In this document: piece by piece, positions 6,105 to 10,726 of the stretch | Layout: each line of letters starts with the position of its first letter | How positions within the stretch are numbered: position 1 is the stretch's first letter | Assembly (NCBI GenBank): GCA_903910495.1 | Contig: CAIVZW010000353.1 | Location: forward strand, 1-10,726 | Source of the DNA: an uncultured beta proteobacterium | GTDB taxonomy: Bacteria > Pseudomonadota > Gammaproteobacteria > Burkholderiales > Rhodocyclaceae | Direction of reading: 5' to 3' | DNA length: 10,726 bases | The notes under the pieces: model-generated | Database searches by the model: none | Seen by the model: only the letters and a program-made list of their open reading frames with translations | Told to the model about the DNA's origin: nothing | Position numbers and translations under genes: made by a program

Positions 6105-8404
6105 ATGAAGTCTTAGCTAAGAATCTTTGGGGGTATCTCGATACGCGGCGCGGGTCTTCCCGGATGTCCGATTGTTTACGTGGCTGGCTCGAAGAAGTGG
6201 TCGATGTCGCTGCCCGTCGTGAACGCTTGGAGGTGTGGCTTGAAACAGTCGGTGCAGGCCACTCCAAAGAAGGCGGTGAATTCCTCTCCAGCGCAGAAGT
6301 GGCGGCCTTTATGGCTAAACTTGGTGCTGTGGGAGGCGGGAGTGCGGTTCTCGATCCTGCTTGCGGCGTCGGTTTATTACTTTCACTGGCGGCAGATGAG
6401 ATTGGTGCGTCTGTTATTCACGGGGTGGATGTGAACAGCGACATAGTAGGAATGGCCGTACTGCTGCTTCCGCCATCGGCACAAGTTTTTCAAGGCGACT
6501 CTTTGAAAAGCTCGTTACCGTTGAAGGACGAATACGATCTCATTATTTCCGAACCGCCATTTTGCCTTCGGCTGAAAGCTCCGTATTCACCTCCCGCTGG
6601 TGGTGAAAGTCTTACCGATGTTGGCGATGCACTACTTTGCTGGTCAGTTTCCAAACTCGCCGCAAATGGTCGAGCTGTGTTCCTCCTGCCTGCCTCCTGT
6701 TTGAATTCGAGAGGTAACAGGTTGTGGAAGAGCCTTTCGATACAAGGAGTCCACGTTCGAGCGTTGGTTCATGTGCCCGCAGGCCATCTCAAGGCTACTT
6801 CCATCGAATCCTATATCGCAGTCGTGGATCGGATAGTTCGTGAGAAAGTGTTTACCGCCCAGTATGGAACCGATGAGAATCTTCAGCGTCAGATTCTCGC
6901 CAACTTCGAGGCCCACCGGGCGGGTAAGCGGCCAGCGCAGGGAAGGCTAGTGGAGCGTTCCACCTTCCAAGGATTCCGAGTCATTGAGGCCATTGAACAT
7001 TTGGAAGAGATGGCTAAACGCAAAGGCTTGAAGCCTATCCCGATGAGGAAGCTCGTCCTTAAACTTGAGATTCTCAAAGGCACCAAAGCCAAGTTCGTAG
7101 ATGCGGCAAACGATCTTTACCTGCCATTGGTTGGACGCTTCGAAGCCGTCCTCCATCCGGACGCACTAACAGCTAAGTCAGGCAAGGTGGCCAGACTGGT
7201 GATCAATAGTGAATTGGCGGATGCTCGCTTCGTTGCCGCTTCGCTGAACAACGAGATCGGCCGTTTGTTCATAGCCACTGTCAGCCCACCCGCTGGCGTC
7301 TTGAAACTGATCAGTTCGGAAATGTTGCTCCAAGGCACCTTCTATCTGCCGACTATTCAGGTGCAGAATCAGGCCCTGGAAGCGATGTCCCGCGTTCATG
7401 CTCTGCGCGCGGCACTCGACGAGATCGAGTCAAGCATGTGGGCGAATCCCAGTCACGTGGAGAAGAATATCCAGCAACTCCGCCGGGTCAATCATGAGGA
7501 CTCTCTGGAAAGTTGGCTGGAAGGATTGCCATTCCCTCTGGCCTCGATCCTGTGGCGCTACCGGGCATCCAATGGATCGACCAAGGACAAGAATGAAATC
7601 CTGCTCCACTTCTTCGAGGCTGTTGCCGAGTTCTGGGCCACAATCTACCTCAGTGTGGCGAAGTCTGACCGTGCGTTCTGGGCAGACCATGTCAGCTTAC
7701 TTGCCGAGACCGTGGAGCGCGGAAAGCTTTCGTTTGATCGTGCCACGTTTGGTTTATGGAAATGTGTGATTGAGCTCCTGAGCACGAAATTCCGCAAATT
7801 GCTCAATGATGACGCGGACCGTTGCATGGCGATGTTCAGAACGAACTCCAGTGATGTGCTGGAGATGCTCTTCGATCGCCAAATTCTAACCGTCCTGCAA
7901 ACTTCCAACAGCATCCGCAATAATCGTGCGCATGGTGGTGTGGCCAGTGTTCGGGACATCGAGATGGCGCACACTCAACTGACGGATCTCATGCAGACCT
8001 GCCGAAGTGTGATGGGAATGATTTGGGAAAGGTATGAACTTGTTCAGCCTGGCGAATGTCGTTTCGTCGGTGGCCAGTTTGGCTACAAGGTGCGCCGTGT
8101 GATGGGAACCCGAACTCCATTCGCTACCGTGGAACGAAAAACAATCGAATGCATGGAGGATGGAGTGCTTCACTTGCTCGATCCAGACGGTGAACGCGCA
8201 CTCAAGCTCCTTGCGTTCATTCGTGTTATGCCCTCTCCAAAGACGGAAGCCAACGCCTGCTACTTCTACAATCGCAAGCAAGCTTCAACTCAGAAGTTTG
8301 TCTCCTACCACTTCGAGGCTGACTCTGAGATTGAAGAGTTCTATGCCGATACGCAGGCGGCTCTGGAGGGGATGCGGCCGTTTGGAACACAAAGCCCCGT
8401 CTAA
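6101..8404 (+). CDS. Unrecognised 767-residue protein: degenerate HsdM-like methyltransferase, HsdS-like middle, HEPN-like C-terminal part
   Basis: I do not recognise this as a named gene. Residues ~1-55 are helical. Residues ~55-240 look like an N6-adenine methyltransferase: GGEFLSSAEVAAFM mirrors the entry motif of HsdM, VLDPACGVG (83-91) is SAM motif I, D110 and D133 fit the acidic positions of motifs II and III, but motif IV reads S-E-P-P-F (150-154) where N/D-PP-Y/F is expected. Residues ~300-440 (NDLYLPLVGRF, YLPTIQVQNQALEAM followed by a helix ending in SSMWANP) resemble a TRD and helix of HsdS. Residues ~495-640 are helical and contain R606-N-N-R-A-H611, the Rx4H signature of HEPN RNases, with polar residues around it. 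Residues ~640-767 are a beta-rich domain I cannot name. It starts by ATGA overlap with hsdS (GGAG at 6089-6092), and hsdR follows 33 bases later. GC is lower than in hsdM or hsdR. A guard or abortive-infection role is inference; it could instead be a modified methyltransferase accessory subunit. Confidence 0.85.
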   Translation: MNEVLAKNLWGYLDTRRGSSRMSDCLRGWLEEVVDVAARRERLEVWLETVGAGHSKEGGEFLSSAEVAAFMAKLGAVGGGSAVLDPACGVGLLLSLAADEIGASVIHGVDVNSDIVGMAVLLLPPSAQVFQGDSLKSSLPLKDEYDLIISEPPFCLRLKAPYSPPAGGESLTDVGDALLCWSVSKLAANGRAVFLLPASCLNSRGNRLWKSLSIQGVHVRALVHVPAGHLKATSIESYIAVVDRIVREKVFTAQYGTDENLQRQILANFEAHRAGKRPAQGRLVERSTFQGFRVIEAIEHLEEMAKRKGLKPIPMRKLVLKLEILKGTKAKFVDAANDLYLPLVGRFEAVLHPDALTAKSGKVARLVINSELADARFVAASLNNEIGRLFIATVSPPAGVLKLISSEMLLQGTFYLPTIQVQNQALEAMSRVHALRAALDEIESSMWANPSHVEKNIQQLRRVNHEDSLESWLEGLPFPLASILWRYRASNGSTKDKNEILLHFFEAVAEFWATIYLSVAKSDRAFWADHVSLLAETVERGKLSFDRATFGLWKCVIELLSTKFRKLLNDDADRCMAMFRTNSSDVLEMLFDRQILTVLQTSNSIRNNRAHGGVASVRDIEMAHTQLTDLMQTCRSVMGMIWERYELVQPGECRFVGGQFGYKVRRVMGTRTPFATVERKTIECMEDGVLHLLDPDGERALKLLAFIRVMPSPKTEANACYFYNRKQASTQKFVSYHFEADSEIEEFYADTQAALEGMRPFGTQSPV

Positions 8405-8437
8405 AGGCCTATAACTGGAACCAAAGAAGACTGAGCC

Positions 8438-10726
8438 ATGAAAACCGACACCAGCGAAAAAGGACTCGAAACTCTGATCATGCGCCACATGACCGGCACG
8501 GATGGCTTGCCCTCCGGCGCGACGATGGGCGTGGCCGAGCCGGCATCTGCCACTGGTGGCACGGGCTGGATAGCCGGGATGTCGGCCCCTTATGACCGGG
8601 AATTTGCCGTCGATACCGCGCAGCTCTTTACTTTTCTCAGCACCACCCAGCCCGAGGAATACGCCAAGCTTGGCATTGGCGATTACCGCGACACAAAAGG
8701 CATGGCGCGGCAGAAGTTTCTCGCCCGTCTGCAAGGCGAGATCACCCGGCGCGGGGTGATTGATGTGCTGCGCAATGGCATCAAGCATGGGGCGCTGAGT
8801 TTTGATCTGTTCTACGGCACCGCCTCGGCTGCAAATGCCAAGGCGGTGGCGCGGCATGCAACCAACCGTTTCAGCATCACCCGCCAGCTCCATTACAGCC
8901 GCGATCAAAGCAAGCGCTCGTTGGATTTGTGCGCCTTCATCAACGGCCTGCCGGTGATCACCTTCGAGCTGAAAAACAGCCTGACCAAGCAGACGGTGGA
9001 CGATGCGGTGGAGCAGTACAAACGCGACCGCGATCCGCGCGAGACGCTGTTCGCCTTTGGTCGCTGCGTGGTGCATTTCGCGGTGGATGACAGCGAAGTG
9101 CGGATGTGTACCGCGCTCAAAGGCACGAAGGGTATGGCCAAGGATTCGTGGTTTCTGCCCTTCAATCAGGGTTGGAATGACGGCGCTGGCAATCCGCCCA
9201 ACCTGGATGGACTGAAGACCGATTACCTCTGGAAGCGCATCCTCACCCCGGCGCGGCTGACTGAGATCTTGGAAAACTACGCTCAAATCGTAGAAGAAGT
9301 TAACCTCAAGACAGGCAAAAAGAAGCAGGTGCAGATTTTCCCTCGCTACCATCAACTCGACGTGGTGCGGCAGATCCTCGCCGATGTGCTCGAACACGGC
9401 GCTGGTAAGCGTTACCTGATCCAGCACTCGGCGGGTAGTGGCAAGTCGAACTCCATCGCTTGGCTGGCACATCAGTTGATTGGCCTGCACAAAAACGGGG
9501 CGGAGGTGTTCGATTCGATCATCGTCATCACCGACCGTCGCCTGCTCGACCAGCAAATCCGTGAGACGATCAAAGGCTTTGCCCAGGTCGGCAGCATCAT
9601 CGGCGCGGTGAAAGAAAGCGCGGGCAGCTCGAAGACCGAGCAACTGGCGAAGTTCCTCAAGGACGGCAAGAAGATCATCATTTCCACCGTGCAGACCTTT
9701 CCCTTCGTGCTCGACAGCATTGGCGAGGCGCATCGCGGCGGCAGGTTCGCCATCATCATCGACGAGGCGCACTCCAGCCAGGGTGGACGCGCTACTGCGG
9801 CTATGAGCATGGCGCTGTCTGAGGGCGGTGCGGAGCAGGAGGGCGAAACCAGCGAAGACAAGATCAACCGCATCATCGAGTCGCGCAAACTGCTGCCCAA
9901 TGCCAGTTATTTCGCCTTTACCGCGACGCCGAAGAGCAAGACGCTGGAGATTTTCGGCGTACCCTATGAAGTGGGCGGTGAGGTGAAGCACCGGCCCTTC
10001 CACGGCTACACGATGAAACAGGCGATTCAGGAGTGTTTCATCCTCGATGTGCTCAAGCACTACACGCCGGTGGAGAGTTATTACCGGCTGGACAAGACGG
10101 TGGCCGGCGACCCCGAATACGACATCAAGAAGGCACGCAAGAAGCTGCGCGTCTATGTGGAGAGTCACAGCAAGGCGATCCATGATAAGGCGGAGATTAT
10201 GGTTGACCACTTCCTTGAACAGGTGATCGGCCAGCACAAAATCGGCGGACAGGCACGGGCGATGGTGGTGACGGGCAGTATCCAGCGGGCAATCCAGTAT
10301 TTCTTCGCGTTTCGCGCTTACCTCGCGGAACTGAAAAGTCCTTACCAGGCAATCGTCGCTTTCTCCGGTGAGCCGGAATACAACGGTGAGAAAGTCAGCG
10401 AAGCGAAGCTGAACGGCTTTCCGAGCAACGATATTGCCGAGCGGATTCAGGAAGACCCGTATCGCTTCCTCATCTGCGCCGACAAGTTCCAGACCGGCTA
10501 CGACGAACCGCTTTTGCACACGATGTACGTAGACAAGGCGCTCTCGGGCATCAAAGCAGTACAGACTCTTTCCCGCTTGAACCGGGCGCACCCGAAGAAG
10601 AGCGATGTGTTCGTGCTTGATTTTCAGAACGATACCGAGACGATTGAGAAGTCGTTTGCCGACTACTACCGCACTACGATTCTGAGCAGCGAGACTGACC
10701 CTAACAAGCTGCACACGCTCAAGGAC
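8438..10726 (+). CDS. hsdR: Type I restriction endonuclease subunit HsdR (3' end beyond window)
   Basis: The first 763 codons of the restriction and translocation subunit; the frame is open to the last base. It cuts unmodified DNA after ATP-driven translocation by the HsdR-HsdM-HsdS complex. The N-terminal PD-(D/E)XK nuclease has D163 and E177-L-K179 (LPVITFELKN), followed by the VEQYKRDRDP segment that fits the Q-x-x-x-Y region of type I nucleases. The superfamily 2 motor has Walker A GSGKS (333-337), ITDRRLLDQQ, DEAH (442-445), TATP (495-498) and motif VI QTLSRLNRAHP (from 709). All catalytic motifs are intact. Typical HsdR proteins are ~1000 residues, so the C-terminal helical domain that docks on HsdM lies outside. 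The ATG at 8438 has only a weak AAGAAGA (8424-8430) before it; the preceding 33-base gap holds no clear promoter, so it is probably co-transcribed with the upstream genes. Confidence 0.95.
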   Translation, partial: MKTDTSEKGLETLIMRHMTGTDGLPSGATMGVAEPASATGGTGWIAGMSAPYDREFAVDTAQLFTFLSTTQPEEYAKLGIGDYRDTKGMARQKFLARLQGEITRRGVIDVLRNGIKHGALSFDLFYGTASAANAKAVARHATNRFSITRQLHYSRDQSKRSLDLCAFINGLPVITFELKNSLTKQTVDDAVEQYKRDRDPRETLFAFGRCVVHFAVDDSEVRMCTALKGTKGMAKDSWFLPFNQGWNDGAGNPPNLDGLKTDYLWKRILTPARLTEILENYAQIVEEVNLKTGKKKQVQIFPRYHQLDVVRQILADVLEHGAGKRYLIQHSAGSGKSNSIAWLAHQLIGLHKNGAEVFDSIIVITDRRLLDQQIRETIKGFAQVGSIIGAVKESAGSSKTEQLAKFLKDGKKIIISTVQTFPFVLDSIGEAHRGGRFAIIIDEAHSSQGGRATAAMSMALSEGGAEQEGETSEDKINRIIESRKLLPNASYFAFTATPKSKTLEIFGVPYEVGGEVKHRPFHGYTMKQAIQECFILDVLKHYTPVESYYRLDKTVAGDPEYDIKKARKKLRVYVESHSKAIHDKAEIMVDHFLEQVIGQHKIGGQARAMVVTGSIQRAIQYFFAFRAYLAELKSPYQAIVAFSGEPEYNGEKVSEAKLNGFPSNDIAERIQEDPYRFLICADKFQTGYDEPLLHTMYVDKALSGIKAVQTLSRLNRAHPKKSDVFVLDFQNDTETIEKSFADYYRTTILSSETDPNKLHTLKD

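Noticed and set aside
7065..7077. TTGAG-ATT-CTCAA inverted repeat resembling the DUF1016 palindromes
   Set aside because: It has only five pairs, its arms are in the opposite order, and it is in an unrelated gene; this size is expected by chance.
8285..10714. Long open frame on the minus strand opposite hsdR (809 codons)
   Set aside because: It is antisense to an hsdR frame with every catalytic motif intact, and its translation shows no family pattern. The real gene is on the plus strand and runs off the window.

Overview
The window carries a GC-rich bacterial chromosome segment, probably from a betaproteobacterium or a related proteobacterium. That placement is inferred only from base composition and the general look of the proteins. 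Nearly all of it is one co-directional type I restriction-modification (RM) locus on the + strand, with an unrelated GntR/FCD regulator at its left edge.

Layout: a GntR-family regulator (18-707) is followed by a gene-poor junction (708-1088). Then come hsdM (GTG start at 1089, to 3437), a 66-codon remnant of a DUF1016/YhcG-type nuclease gene (3434-3634), an intact DUF1016/YhcG PD-(D/E)XK nuclease gene (3631-4734), hsdS (4731-6104), a large unrecognised gene (6101-8404), and the first 763 codons of hsdR (8438 to the window end). Four consecutive junctions (hsdM/remnant, remnant/DUF1016, DUF1016/hsdS, hsdS/unrecognised gene) are ATGA stop-start overlaps, so these genes look translationally coupled. 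hsdR follows after 33 bases.

How it should work: HsdM and HsdS form the N6-adenine methyltransferase, and HsdR adds the nuclease and DNA-translocating motor. The YhcG-family nuclease is a known companion of type I loci, but its role is unclear. The 767-residue protein between hsdS and hsdR is the best candidate for something new. Its N-terminal part is HsdM-like and keeps the SAM-binding motif, but the catalytic tetrapeptide reads EPPF instead of N/D-PP-Y/F. Its middle looks like half of a specificity subunit. Its C-terminal third has a HEPN-type Rx4H motif (RNNRAH). The position matches that of prrC, the HEPN anticodon nuclease gene lying between hsdS and hsdR in the E. coli prr locus, but the protein has no NTPase domain. 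I infer a back-up toxin or guard of the RM system.

The second notable signal is at DNA/RNA level. Three palindromes with 3-base centres lie in the DUF1016 remnant and in the intact DUF1016 gene, all in the same codon register. The two at homologous positions differ by compensatory base changes. The remnant also carries a perfect hairpin with the downstream gene's Shine-Dalgarno bases in its loop, and hsdM contains an in-frame insertion resembling a dispersed REP-like repeat. The TRD2 part of hsdS and the 767-codon gene have clearly lower GC than their neighbours, which suggests exchange or recent acquisition.
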